This document shows, piece by piece, positions 1 to 7,652 of a stretch of DNA of 64,000 nucleotides (the stretch's first letter is position 1; every line of letters starts with the position of its first letter). This stretch comes from Ramlibacter monticola. GTDB lineage: Bacteria > Pseudomonadota > Gammaproteobacteria > Burkholderiales > Burkholderiaceae_C. Under the pieces are notes generated by a model. The model was not told the origin of the DNA and ran no database searches. It saw only the letters and a program-made list of their open reading frames with translations. The translations under genes and the position numbers were made by a program. The DNA lies in contig NZ_JAEQNE010000001.1 of assembly GCF_016722785.1 (NCBI RefSeq), positions 682,001-746,000 of the forward strand. The letters run 5' to 3'.

Positions 1-84
1 GGCCAGCTGGTCGGCGCGGGCCGCCTGGGCGCCGAACAGGGCCAGGGTCAGCAGGCCACAAGAGATCAGGGAAAGCTTGCGCAT
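1..84 (-). CDS. N-terminus of an exported protein, probably a periplasmic substrate-binding protein (cut by window edge)
   Basis: Only the first 28 codons lie in the window. They encode a classical Sec signal peptide: a basic start (MRKLS), a hydrophobic core (GLLTLALFGA) and an AQAARA-type cleavage site. The start at 84 is supported by a GAGGAA ribosome binding site about 8 bases upstream. The gene is divergent from the LysR regulator at 247, which is typical of a regulator and its target. An ABC-type binding protein is the commonest product in this arrangement, but nothing beyond the signal peptide is seen, so the function is inference. Confidence 0.6.
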   Translation of the reverse strand, partial: MRKLSLISCGLLTLALFGAQAARADQLA

Positions 85-166
85 GGGAAGGTTCCTCGGT
101 GCTATCGGAAAGATGGGGAGGCAGTGGTAGGCAGGGTTCGGATTCTTGGTCACCCCTCAGCCGAAA

Positions 167-209
167 AAAAGCGATATTTCGGACTCGTTCAACGCGAATA
201 AAAGCGATA
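167..209. promoter_or_regulatory. Direct repeats AAAAGCGATA in the divergent intergenic region
   Basis: The 10-mer AAAAGCGATA occurs at 167-176 and again at 200-209, 33 bp apart (about three helical turns). It lies between the exported-protein gene and the LysR gene. The spacing suits binding of one protein on one face of the DNA, so this is a candidate LysR or sigma-associated control element. The region is also AT-rich compared with its surroundings. Role inferred from position only. Confidence 0.4.
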
Positions 210-246
210 CATTTGGGGCTTTCCCCTAGGAACGCCCTCCGCCGTG

Positions 247-1221
247 ATGACCTTCAAGCAGCTTGAGGCGATCTTCTGGGTGGCGCGGCTGGGCGGCTTT
301 GCCCAGGCCGCGACCAAGCTGCACGCCACCCAGTCGGCCATCTCGAAGCGGGTTCAGGAGCTGGAGTCCCTGTTCGACACCCCGCTGTTCGACCGGACGC
401 TGCGCACCGCGCGCCTGACCGACAAGGGCGAGGAGATGCTCGCCGTCGCGCAGCGCCTGCTCGGGGAGCGGGACGCCGCCGTCGAACAGTTCCTGCGCCC
501 CGAAGTGATCGAGCGCCGGCTTCGCCTGGGTGTGACGGAACTGACCGCGATGACGTGGCTGCCCCGCCTGGTGCAGCGCATCGAGGCCTTCTACCCGAGG
601 GTCGTGATCGAGCCTGACGTGGACACCAGCGTCACGTTGCGCGACAAGCTGTTGGCGGACGAACTAGACATCGCCATCGTCCCGGACGCGTTCGACGATC
701 CGCGTTGCGAGGCCCGTCGGGTCGGCGAACTTGAGATGGCCTGGATGTGCAAGCCGGGCATGGTGGACGCATCGAGGCCGCTGCGGATGCACGAGCTCGC
801 CAGGTACCGCCTCCTCACCCAGAGCAGCAAGTCCGGCGTCGGCATCATGGTCGACCGCTGGCTGGGGGCGCAGGGCACGAAGCTGCCGGTCGCTCTGGTC
901 AGCAACAACATGCTCGCCCTGATCTCGATGACCGTCTCCGGCCTGGGCGTGACCTACCTCCCCTGGCGGTGCCTGCAGCCCATGCTGGACAGCGGCATGC
1001 TGGCGACGATCAAGGTCACGCCGGCGCTCCCCGTGACGCGCTACGTCGCCCTCTATCGCAGCGACCAGCGAAGCACGCTGATCGCGTCCGTCACCATGCT
1101 CGCCCAGGAAAGCTGCGACTTCACTCGGATGTTCCAAACCGACGTACTTCCCCCGGTCATGTCAGGTGCCGCCTCCGGAGCGTCGAAGCGCGGTCGTGGC
1201 GTGTCCCGACGCAGAGCCTGA
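247..1221 (+). CDS. LysR-family transcriptional regulator
   Basis: 324 residues. The N-terminal winged helix-turn-helix covers about residues 1-60, with the family pattern FWVARLGGFAQAATKLHATQ followed by SAISKRVQELE and LFDR. The rest is the periplasmic-binding-protein-like effector domain, including the conserved loop VVIEPDVDTSVTLRDKL near residue 120. ATG at 247 is preferred over the adjacent GTG at 244; there is no strong ribosome binding site. The last 25 or so residues are Arg/Ser/Gly rich and look like an added tail, and the gene ends only a few bases before an integron-integrase remnant, so the original C-terminus may have been altered by recombination. It probably controls the divergent exported protein. 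Confidence 0.9.
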   Translation: MTFKQLEAIFWVARLGGFAQAATKLHATQSAISKRVQELESLFDTPLFDRTLRTARLTDKGEEMLAVAQRLLGERDAAVEQFLRPEVIERRLRLGVTELTAMTWLPRLVQRIEAFYPRVVIEPDVDTSVTLRDKLLADELDIAIVPDAFDDPRCEARRVGELEMAWMCKPGMVDASRPLRMHELARYRLLTQSSKSGVGIMVDRWLGAQGTKLPVALVSNNMLALISMTVSGLGVTYLPWRCLQPMLDSGMLATIKVTPALPVTRYVALYRSDQRSTLIASVTMLAQESCDFTRMFQTDVLPPVMSGAASGASKRGRGVSRRRA

Positions 1222-1225
1222 GCCT

Positions 1226-1396
1226 ACCGATCGGCACAGCTTCGCGACGCACTTGCTTCAATAAGGGACGGACATCCGCATCGTGCAGGAGCTTCTGGGC
1301 CACAGGGACGTGAGCACCACGATGATCTACACGCAGGTGCTGAAGGTGTCCACGGGTGCGGCGAAGAGTCCGCTGGACGCGATCTCTGTTGGGTGA
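1226..1396 (+). pseudogene. Integron-type tyrosine recombinase (IntI), C-terminal remnant with internal stop
   Basis: Reading the frame of 1226 gives RHSFATHLLQ, a TAA stop, then [27 protein letters not shown] and SPLDAIS before the natural TGA at 1394-1396. This is the box II region of a tyrosine recombinase (RHSFATH, LLGH, catalytic Tyr in MIYT). The YTQVLKV...SPLDA ending is characteristic of integron integrases rather than XerC/XerD. The N-terminal three quarters are gone, replaced by the end of the LysR gene, and one sense codon is TAA, so it is inactive. No attI site is seen next to it. Confidence 0.8.
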
Positions 1397-1802
1397 CGGC
1401 TGCAGTTGGCCGGTTTCTGCCGTCGATCCCGCGGCCTTGCAGAGGCCTAATGACATGGACAGCGCTTCGCACACAGCGGGAGCTCACCGGCTGAGAGTCC
1501 GAGACGACCCTGGCCAGAATCGTTTGCACGTGGGCTCGTCGCAGGGGTACGCTGCCGATAAAGAGCCCCCTCTGGGCAAGGAAGCCGCACGTTCACTGCC
1601 CCGGGCGGCGCCCCAGGGCCCGGTTACGGTGGTGCCGCCTGGCACGGCGACGTACTTGTGTCCACACCATTGCCAGTTCGCCGAGACCCGCAACGACAGC
1701 CATCGCTTCCTGCACGGCACCGCAGTGGTGAAGGGGAGGATCCGCGTCCGCGAGGCGCGAAAGGGGCAGCAACGACCGACTGTGGATGCCACCGCCTAAG
1801 AG
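1397..1802. other. Gene-free stretch containing one copy of an 81-bp repeat
   Basis: No reading frame here has convincing coding character. The only structure seen is the 81-bp repeat at 1584-1664, listed separately. The stretch separates the integrase remnant from the first 193-bp repeat. Confidence 0.6.
1584..1664. repeat. 81-bp repeat, copy 1 (partner at 37925-38005)
   Basis: This stretch aligns without gaps with 37925-38005, including the shared block GGTTACGGTGGTGCCGCC and CGACGTACTTGTG. At the second site the repeat contains the last codons of a 44-residue membrane protein on the minus strand (HKYVA..GGTTVTGP). Here the matching minus-strand frame still encodes GHKYVAVPGGTTVTGP but is joined to an unrelated upstream sequence. 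It is therefore either a truncated gene copy or a mobile repeat that happens to supply a C-terminus. Confidence 0.7.
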
Positions 1803-1995
1803 AGGCCGGCGCGGGGAAAGCCGCTGCGGGCTCAGCCCTCCGAGGCTTCTCTCGCGCCCTTACCATGACATAACAAGGAGCTCAGACGCGAAGAGAACGA
1901 CGTAGACTTATCCACAGCCGACCGCTCGCGGAAGGGCTACTGGCTCTGGCTCAAGATTGAGTCGGCACGGTGGTTCAAGACTCATTCGGCGCCAA
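1803..1995. repeat. 193-bp repeat, copy A (partner at 4121-4312)
   Basis: It matches 4121-4312 over essentially its whole length, from AGGCCGGCGCGGGGAAAG through TTACCATGACAT and CTTATCCACAGCCGACC to ATTCGGCGCCAA, with scattered substitutions. The two copies bracket the SulP gene and a truncated exported-protein gene. Copy A ends about a dozen bases before the SulP start. No core sites matching integron attC consensus (GTTRRRY) were found in it, and no terminal inverted repeats. Its nature is unknown. Confidence 0.8.
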
Positions 1996-2007
1996 GACGG
2001 AGGAGGC

Positions 2008-3687
2008 ATGATCTCCAATTCGACCCTCGGTGTGCGAGCTGCCGGCGGCTTGCGCGCAGACCTGGTCGCCGGCCTCACTGCGGCCACCGTCGTACTTCCG
2101 AAGGCGATGGCGTACGCCACGGTCGCAGGGCTGCCGGTCGCCGTCGGCCTGTACACCGCCTTTGTGCCGATGCTGGTCTACGCGCTGCTCGGCACCTCGC
2201 GCGTGCTGAGCGTCAGCTCGACCACCACGCTCGCCATTCTGACCGGCGCTCAGCTCGCGCTGGTCGTGCCCGACGGCGACCCGGGGCGGCTCGTCGCCGC
2301 CGCGGCGACACTGACGGTGCTCACCGGAGCAATGCTGCTGCTCGCTTCGGTGCTGCGGCTCGGGTTCGCCGCGGATTTCATCTCGACGCCCGTGCTGACC
2401 GGCTTCAAGGCCGGCATCGGCCTTGTGATCGTGCTCGACCAGGTGCCGAAGCTGCTCGGCATCCACATCACCAAGGCCGGCTTCTTCCGCGACGCGGCGA
2501 GCATCGTGCAGCACCTGCCCGAGACCTCGCTCCTCACGCTCGCGGTGGCGGTCACGACGCTCGTCGTGCTGCTGGTGCTGGAGCGCCTCAAGCCGCACTC
2601 GGCGGCGCCGCTGCTCGCGGTTGGAGGAGGCATCGCGGCATCGTGGGCCTTCGGACTCGCCGCGCGCGGCGTCTCGACAGTGGGAGCGATTCCCCAGGGG
2701 CTGCCGTCGATCACGCTGCCCGACCTCGCGCTGGTCGAACAGTTGCTGCCCGGGGCGCTCGGCATTGCGCTGATGAGCTTCACCGAAGCGATCGCCGCCG
2801 GCCGGGCGTTCGCCGCGGCGTCCGACCCTGCGATCCGCTCCGACCGCGAGCTGATCGCCACCGGGGCGGCGAATGTCGCGGGCGGCCTGCTCGGCGCGAT
2901 GCCCGCGGGCGGCGGCACGTCGCAGACCCTGGTCGTTCGTTCGGTCGGCGGACGCAGCCAGAAGGCGTCGCTCGTCACCGCCGCGGTCGCGCTCGCGACG
3001 ATGCTGTTTCTCGCCCCGCTGCTGGGGCTGCTGCCGAACGCGGTGCTTGCCGCGGTGGTGATCGTCTATTCGGTCGGCCTGATCCAGCCGGCGGAGTTTC
3101 GCGCCATCCGCAGCGTGCGGCGGATGGAGTTCCGCTGGGCGCTGATCGCGTTCGCCGGCGTGCTGGTCTTCGGCACGCTGCCGGGCATCGTGGTCGCGAT
3201 CATCGTCTCGCTGATCGGGCTGAGCAGCCAGGTGGCGTATCCGAACGTCTACGTCATCGGCCGCAAGCGCGGCGCCGACGTGCTGCGACCGATTGATCCG
3301 ACGCAGAAGGACCATCCGGACGACGAGACCTTCGAGGGCCTGCTGATCCTGCGCCCCGAGGGTCGCCTCTTCTTCGCCAACGCGCAGCAGGTCGGCGCAC
3401 GCATCCAGGCGCTCGTCGCCCAATACCGTCCGCAGGTGCTGACGCTGGACATGAGTCGCGTCTTCGACATCGAGTATTCGGCGCTGCGGATGCTGATCGA
3501 CGGCGAGAAACGCGCCACCGAGCAGGGCGCGACGGTCTGGCTGGCAGGCCTCAGCCCGAATGTGATGGAAAGTCTCCGTACCGCGGGGCTCGTTGAGCGC
3601 CTCGGCCGCGAGCGCCTGCTGCCGAACGCCCGTGCCGCAATCCAGCAGTTCAGCAAGCGCCAATCGGCCGTGGCCGTGGCGCGCTGA
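2008..3687 (+). CDS. SulP-family inorganic anion transporter with C-terminal STAS domain
   Basis: 559-residue inner-membrane protein. The core begins with LRADLVAGLTAATVVLPKAM followed by AYATVAGLPV, the SulP signature. About ten to twelve hydrophobic segments follow, then a cytoplasmic STAS domain (about residues 420-545) containing LTLDMSRVFDIEYSALRML. SulP proteins move sulfate, bicarbonate or other anions by proton or sodium symport; the substrate cannot be read from sequence. ATG 2008 is chosen because the family homology starts immediately after it and the upstream extension lies in the repeat. An AGGAGG sequence sits directly in front but is unusually close. It is bracketed by the two 193-bp repeats. 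Confidence 0.92.
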   Translation: MISNSTLGVRAAGGLRADLVAGLTAATVVLPKAMAYATVAGLPVAVGLYTAFVPMLVYALLGTSRVLSVSSTTTLAILTGAQLALVVPDGDPGRLVAAAATLTVLTGAMLLLASVLRLGFAADFISTPVLTGFKAGIGLVIVLDQVPKLLGIHITKAGFFRDAASIVQHLPETSLLTLAVAVTTLVVLLVLERLKPHSAAPLLAVGGGIAASWAFGLAARGVSTVGAIPQGLPSITLPDLALVEQLLPGALGIALMSFTEAIAAGRAFAAASDPAIRSDRELIATGAANVAGGLLGAMPAGGGTSQTLVVRSVGGRSQKASLVTAAVALATMLFLAPLLGLLPNAVLAAVVIVYSVGLIQPAEFRAIRSVRRMEFRWALIAFAGVLVFGTLPGIVVAIIVSLIGLSSQVAYPNVYVIGRKRGADVLRPIDPTQKDHPDDETFEGLLILRPEGRLFFANAQQVGARIQALVAQYRPQVLTLDMSRVFDIEYSALRMLIDGEKRATEQGATVWLAGLSPNVMESLRTAGLVERLGRERLLPNARAAIQQFSKRQSAVAVAR

Positions 3688-3978
3688 AGACCCGGCCAAA
3701 TCGGGCTCGTTGATCGCGCTCAGACGGAGGAGGATTGCCTCTGGAGTCGCCCAACACAGGCTCGATCCTAAGCCCTACCGCTGCGAGGCGAGGGAGCCAA
3801 CTTCCTGGCGAAGATTCACGGGCGCGGCAAGCTGGCCAGTCGCAGCTCACTTCGAGGTACACCCGCGTGGCGGGGATGGACCCAAGGTCCAACAGCCGGC
3901 GGCACGGTTCGAAGAATAATTCCGCGGACGCGGTGACGCTGTCGCACCAGTCATGCTGTCCCAGCCGGGGATGTCACG

Positions 3979-4120
3979 ATGGTCCGAGTTCTCCTGCTGT
4001 TCATCGTGTTGGCGGCATCACTCTTGGTGCCTGCTGCCCGTGCACAGAGCCCGGCGCCCGCTGCCTCGCAGCCCGCTGCGAGCGCCGTCGATCCGGCGTC
4101 CGTTCAGGCCCTGAAGGGTG
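3979..4120 (+). pseudogene. 5' fragment of an exported-protein gene, interrupted by the 193-bp repeat
   Basis: About 47 codons encode a clear signal peptide (MVRVLLLFIVLAASLLVPAA, cleaved near ARA-Q) followed by an Ala/Pro/Ser-rich linker and DPASVQALKG. At 4121 the repeat begins and the reading frame merely continues through it without homology. This start resembles exported small-conductance mechanosensitive channel proteins of Burkholderiales, but too little remains to be sure. The original 3' part is not found downstream, so the gene was probably truncated when the repeat arrived. Confidence 0.55.
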
Positions 4121-4312
4121 AGGCCGGCGCGGGGAAAGCCGCTGCGGGCTCCGCCCTCCGCGGCTTCACCCGCCCCCTTACCATGACATCACAAGGAGCT
4201 CAGAAGCGAAGAGAACGACGTAGGCTTATCCACAGCCGACCTCTCGCGGAAGGCTACCGGCCCTGGTTCAATATTGAGTCGGCACGTTGCCTTGAAACTT
4301 ATTCGGCGCCAA
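4121..4312. repeat. 193-bp repeat, copy B
   Basis: Second copy of the element at 1803-1995, in the same orientation. Its left edge coincides with the end of recognisable coding sequence in the truncated exported-protein gene, which supports an insertion or recombination event here. Copies A and B as direct repeats could recombine to delete the SulP segment. Confidence 0.8.
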
Positions 4313-4412
4313 TACCCGGATGCGCTCAATCGATCGAAATGGCTGCTTGCCTCTCTGGAATCAGAGGCCAAGTGCAAACGGCTGGTTGTGGCCGAGAGCG
4401 GTCCTCTACGAA

Positions 4413-4700
4413 TCAACGCCGCTTCGGCCTTTGGTCGAACTTCTTCCAGTACGCGAACTCCTCTTCGTGCACCTCGAGATCGACTTCGTCGACGCGCAGC
4501 CGCAATCGCTCCTGCACGTCGCGCACCGCCTGGTTGTAGATAGCGGGCCCAATCTCCTCGAGGAAGAAGCCGAGCAGCCCGCCGGCCGCCACGTTGCCGA
4601 TCCTCTCCTCCATGCTCTCGAGGAAGTACCGCTCGATGGAAGCGACAGCCTGCTGACGGGCTTCCTTGGGTAGTTCGATCATTGGCGCATTTTGCGGCAC
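4413..4700 (-). CDS. DUF2164 family protein
   Basis: 95 residues. The conserved family pattern is complete: IELPKEARQQAVASIERYF, EERIGNVAAGGLLGFFLEEI, GPAIYNQAVRDVQERL. The function of DUF2164 is not known; it is a small soluble helical protein of proteobacteria. GTG at 4700 is chosen because GGAAG lies five bases upstream; ATG at 4682 (MIELPKE) is the alternative and matches the usual N-terminus but has no ribosome binding site. It is monocistronic, convergent with nothing close, and lies downstream of the 193-bp repeat. Confidence 0.85.
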   Translation of the reverse strand: MPQNAPMIELPKEARQQAVASIERYFLESMEERIGNVAAGGLLGFFLEEIGPAIYNQAVRDVQERLRLRVDEVDLEVHEEEFAYWKKFDQRPKRR

Positions 4701-4886
4701 ATCTGCTTCCGACCCGAAGCGGCCGCGCAGTGCGCCCGGTTTGAACTCGCCAATTGAGATCCTTCGGTTCGATTCCGACGCCCCCCTGGCGGCTGGAGCG
4801 GGCGCGGCGCATATGGTTCAATGCTGCCAGCCAGGACTTCGGAGGCCGCCGTGGCGCGGGAGCGATGCTTTGGTGTTTCGGGCTGG

Positions 4887-5870
4887 ATGGCTGGGAAGAC
4901 GCAAGCGGGGCTGCGCCCGACGGTTGCCCTGTTTGCGCTTGCATTGGCTGGCCAATCTCTCGCTCAGTCGGCCCCGGTGACCCGCTACGTCGGCATGGCA
5001 GAAGCATCTGCGGCCGCCATGCTGGACGAGAAGCACTTCGTCGTCGCGGAGGATGAATGCAACACGCTGCTCGTCTACGCGCTGGGCCAACCCAAGCCTG
5101 TCGGCAAGCCGATCGATCTCGCCAAGTTCCTGGGCACTGGGGACAAAGCGTCAGACATCGAAGGCGGGGCGCGCGTCGGCGATGTGATCTATTGGATCTC
5201 TTCCCACAGCCTCCCCAAGTCTGGCAAGCCCAGGGAATGGCGCCAGCGCTTCTTCGCAACGAAGGTCGACGCGAAGGCGCACCCGCCGACCGTTCGGCCG
5301 CACGGAAGCGCGTATGCAGGCCTTCTCGAAGACATGATCGCCGCCCCCGAACTGCGGGATCTGAATCTGGCCGAAGCCGCAAAGCTCTTGCCGGAGCAGG
5401 AGGGAGGGCTGAACATCGAAGGCCTTGCAGCCGGGAAAAGCGATGAGCTTCTGATTGGATTTCGCGGACCATTGAGGGCAGGCAGGGCGCCGGTGGTGCC
5501 ATTCAGGAATCCAGCGGCAGTCGTCGACGGCGGTCGGGCGAAGTTCGACACGCCCATCCTCCTGGATCTTGGCGGTCGTGGCATTCGCAGCATCGACCGG
5601 ATCGAAAGCCACTACCTGATCGTGGCCAGTCCGGTGGGTGACGGCGGCACCTTTGCCATCTATCGATGGACCGGGAAGGCAGCGGACGCACCAGTGCTTG
5701 CGTCCGAGCTGCCGTCCAAGGGCATCGCTCCGGAGGCACTCCTTGCCACGCCGACTTCCAGGAAGGTGACATTGCTGAGTGACGATGGCTCAACGCAACC
5801 CGATGCGGTTTGCGGCACGGGAACAAAAGCGCAACAGCAGGTCCGGGCGCTGCGCGTCGACCTTCCGTAG
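4887..5870 (+). CDS. DUF3616 family exported protein
   Basis: 327 residues from ATG 4887, which gives a proper signal peptide (ALFALALAGQSLAQS). The mature part has the DUF3616 pattern: GMAEASAAAMLDEKHFVVAE near the N-terminus, KASDIEGGARVGDVIYWISS, GGLNIEGLA, DELLIGFRGPL, and a final LSDDGS segment. The family is predicted to form a beta-propeller-like periplasmic domain; its role is unknown. A longer start at 4821 is open but would bury the signal peptide. Confidence 0.82.
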   Translation: MAGKTQAGLRPTVALFALALAGQSLAQSAPVTRYVGMAEASAAAMLDEKHFVVAEDECNTLLVYALGQPKPVGKPIDLAKFLGTGDKASDIEGGARVGDVIYWISSHSLPKSGKPREWRQRFFATKVDAKAHPPTVRPHGSAYAGLLEDMIAAPELRDLNLAEAAKLLPEQEGGLNIEGLAAGKSDELLIGFRGPLRAGRAPVVPFRNPAAVVDGGRAKFDTPILLDLGGRGIRSIDRIESHYLIVASPVGDGGTFAIYRWTGKAADAPVLASELPSKGIAPEALLATPTSRKVTLLSDDGSTQPDAVCGTGTKAQQQVRALRVDLP

Positions 5871-6000
5871 GCGACGTGCCCAGCTTTCACCAGTACGATC
5901 GGTTTGTCGGGGCCTCCGCAACGGCCCCCTTGAGGCGGCTGGACGCAGGCCGATCGCCAACAGGACCAAATCTTGGCCTGTCGCTGCCGCAGCTAAACTG

Positions 6001-6393
6001 TCACTGCGCCTTGACTGCCAGCACCGGGCACGGGACCGACAGCAGCAGTTCCTGAGCGACGCTGCCAAGGATGAGTTTGCCGACAGCAGAGCGCTTTCTG
6101 AGGCCGATGATGAGCAGGGATACATCCTGAGTCGCCACCAAGTCCTGGATCTCCTCGACCGCGCTCTTGCCGCGAACGAACTGCTTCAACTCCGCGTCGA
6201 GGCTGGCTTCGTGCAGCAGCTTTTCTACCCGCTCGCTTTCCTGCGCGTCGATCATCGCGGGATCTTCCTTCGTTCCGCCGGGGCTGGCGTTGACCACCAG
6301 CAGGCGTTCCTTTCGGCGTTTGGCGATCTCCATTCCCTTGTCCAAGGCCGCTTGGCCCTCTGGACGGGCGACATAGGCAACGAGAATGGTCAT
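6001..6393 (-). CDS. Universal stress protein, UspA family
   Basis: 130 residues from ATG 6393 with an AAGGAGA ribosome binding site seven bases upstream. The fold is a single Usp domain: TILVAYVARPEGQAAL at the N-terminus, and a C-terminal LLIIGLRKRSAVGKLILGSV followed by AQELLLSVPCPVLAVKA. The ATP-binding type of Usp normally has G-x2-G-x9-G(S/T); here GLRKRSAVGKLILGS is a near match, so nucleotide binding is plausible. It stands alone. Family members protect cells during stress or stationary phase; the precise role is not predictable. Confidence 0.9.
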   Translation of the reverse strand: MTILVAYVARPEGQAALDKGMEIAKRRKERLLVVNASPGGTKEDPAMIDAQESERVEKLLHEASLDAELKQFVRGKSAVEEIQDLVATQDVSLLIIGLRKRSAVGKLILGSVAQELLLSVPCPVLAVKAQ

Positions 6394-6610
6394 GGTTCGG
6401 TCTCCTTTTCGCGCTAGCCGCGGATCGTGACAACGGATGTCGCGAGCGCCGCCGAGGCGGAGAGTGACTGCTGCTGCGTTCAATACTACCCCTTTGCGAT
6501 CCGCGGTCGACGGTCGGGTTGTCGCGACTGCGTCGGGATGACGCGCTGTTAAGTCGTCCTACTCTTGAGGGCTGCTTCTGGGACCGGTAGCCGCCTTGCG
6601 TCCATAAACA

Positions 6611-7156
6611 ATGACCACCATCAAGTCATGTTCACACCAGGCCGCAACGGAGCTGCCAGCGAAGTCCGACGGCTTCGCCGCCGTGTCGCGGCCCGACGCG
6701 CGTGTCCTGGTCCTCGGAACTCTGCCCGGCCAGGCCTCTCTGGCCCGTGGCGAGTATTACGCCCATCCCCGCAATCAGTTCTGGCCCATCGTCTGTGAGG
6801 TATTCGGTGCGCCAATCGACCTGCCCTATCAAGCCCGCCTGCAACTCTTGCTCGACCAAGGGATCGCGCTTTGGGATGTGTGCGCAACCGCGCACAGGCC
6901 TGGAAGCCTGGACACCAGCATCGAAGGAGCAAGCGTCATCACGAATGACTTCGGCGCGTTCTTTGCCTCCCATTCCGGGATCGTCCGAGTGTGCCTGAAC
7001 GGGCAACACGCCTCAAAGTTGTATCAGCGGCTTGTTCTGAAAACACTTTCCGAGCACCTTAAAGGCGCATGGGTCGCACTTCCCTCAACGAGTCCGGCGA
7101 ACGCGGGCGTCCCGTATGAGGCGAAACGGCGCGCGTGGCGAGGCGCTCTCCTTTGA
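6611..7156 (+). CDS. DNA-deoxyinosine glycosylase (uracil-DNA glycosylase superfamily, family 6 type)
   Basis: 181 residues. The motif GTLPGQASLARGEYYAHPRN followed by QFWPI is the active-site signature of hypoxanthine-DNA glycosylases of the UDG superfamily, and the C-terminal LPSTSPANA is the second conserved loop contacting DNA. The enzyme removes deaminated adenine (hypoxanthine) from DNA to start base excision repair. It is monocistronic. No strong ribosome binding site precedes ATG 6611, but homology extends close to it. Confidence 0.85.
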   Translation: MTTIKSCSHQAATELPAKSDGFAAVSRPDARVLVLGTLPGQASLARGEYYAHPRNQFWPIVCEVFGAPIDLPYQARLQLLLDQGIALWDVCATAHRPGSLDTSIEGASVITNDFGAFFASHSGIVRVCLNGQHASKLYQRLVLKTLSEHLKGAWVALPSTSPANAGVPYEAKRRAWRGALL

Positions 7157-7166
7157 GTTGCGCATT

Positions 7167-7187
7167 CGCCCCCCACCATTGGGGGCG
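7167..7187 (+). terminator. GC hairpin after the glycosylase gene
   Basis: CGCCCCC and GGGGGCG arms face each other around a short loop, 10 bases after the glycosylase stop codon. There is no following T tract, so it is at best a weak or Rho-assisted terminator. Similar C6/G6 hairpins occur at 7362-7378 and 38232-38248. Confidence 0.4.
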
Positions 7188-7652
7188 AGTACGTGCATTG
7201 GATGAAAGGCGTGCGACCCTATGGGCAGCAGCATCCAAAACCCGGAGCCTCAAGCCTCGAAACGAACGCGCACCTCCGTCTTGAGCCACCCGTGCCCGCC
7301 GACCGATGAAGGCGACGACTTCGTAACTGGCCGTTGCGAGAGCAATCGTGCATTCTTGCCGCCCCCCGCCTTGGGGGGATCCCTCCGCGGGCACGAGGCA
7401 TACGATGCCGCTGGTAGGCCGGGACACTTCGAGTACCGGCTTGTAGCGAGCACGATCCAGCGTTGCAGCACGCACCCACCAAGGAATCCCCATGAAGGAA
7501 GACGGCACGGCCGCCATGCAGGAGACGTTCACTACGTTCCAGTCCACATCCCTCGGGTCGATGATTTCTGCGGACGGATATCCCCTCCTTCCGCAGTGCC
7601 ACGGAGTATCTGGATTGATGTCTCCGCGGCCGCTCATCACGAGGATTTGGCG
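7188..7652. other. Non-coding stretch upstream of the POT transporter
   Basis: About 465 bases without a recognisable gene. Both strands carry open frames of 70-130 codons, but none resembles a known family or has a good start. A C6-N5-G6 hairpin lies at 7362-7378. Confidence 0.5.

Noticed and set aside
1975..3699. A 574-codon open frame opposite the SulP gene
   Set aside because: It is His/Arg/Gln-rich, without motifs, and fully antisense to a transporter with clear family signatures; typical of high-GC shadow frames.
1803..4312. The 193-bp repeats as integron attC sites
   Set aside because: No RYYYAAC / GTTRRRY pair and no long imperfect palindrome was found in either copy.
3979..4539. 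A 186-codon frame starting with a signal peptide
   Set aside because: Only the first 47 codons look real. From 4121 it runs through the 193-bp repeat and then opposite the DUF2164 gene, so the long frame is accidental.
4755..4790. TCGGTTCGATTCCGA, which looks like a tRNA T-arm
   Set aside because: No acceptor, D or anticodon stem can be built around it and it lies in the promoter region between DUF2164 and DUF3616.
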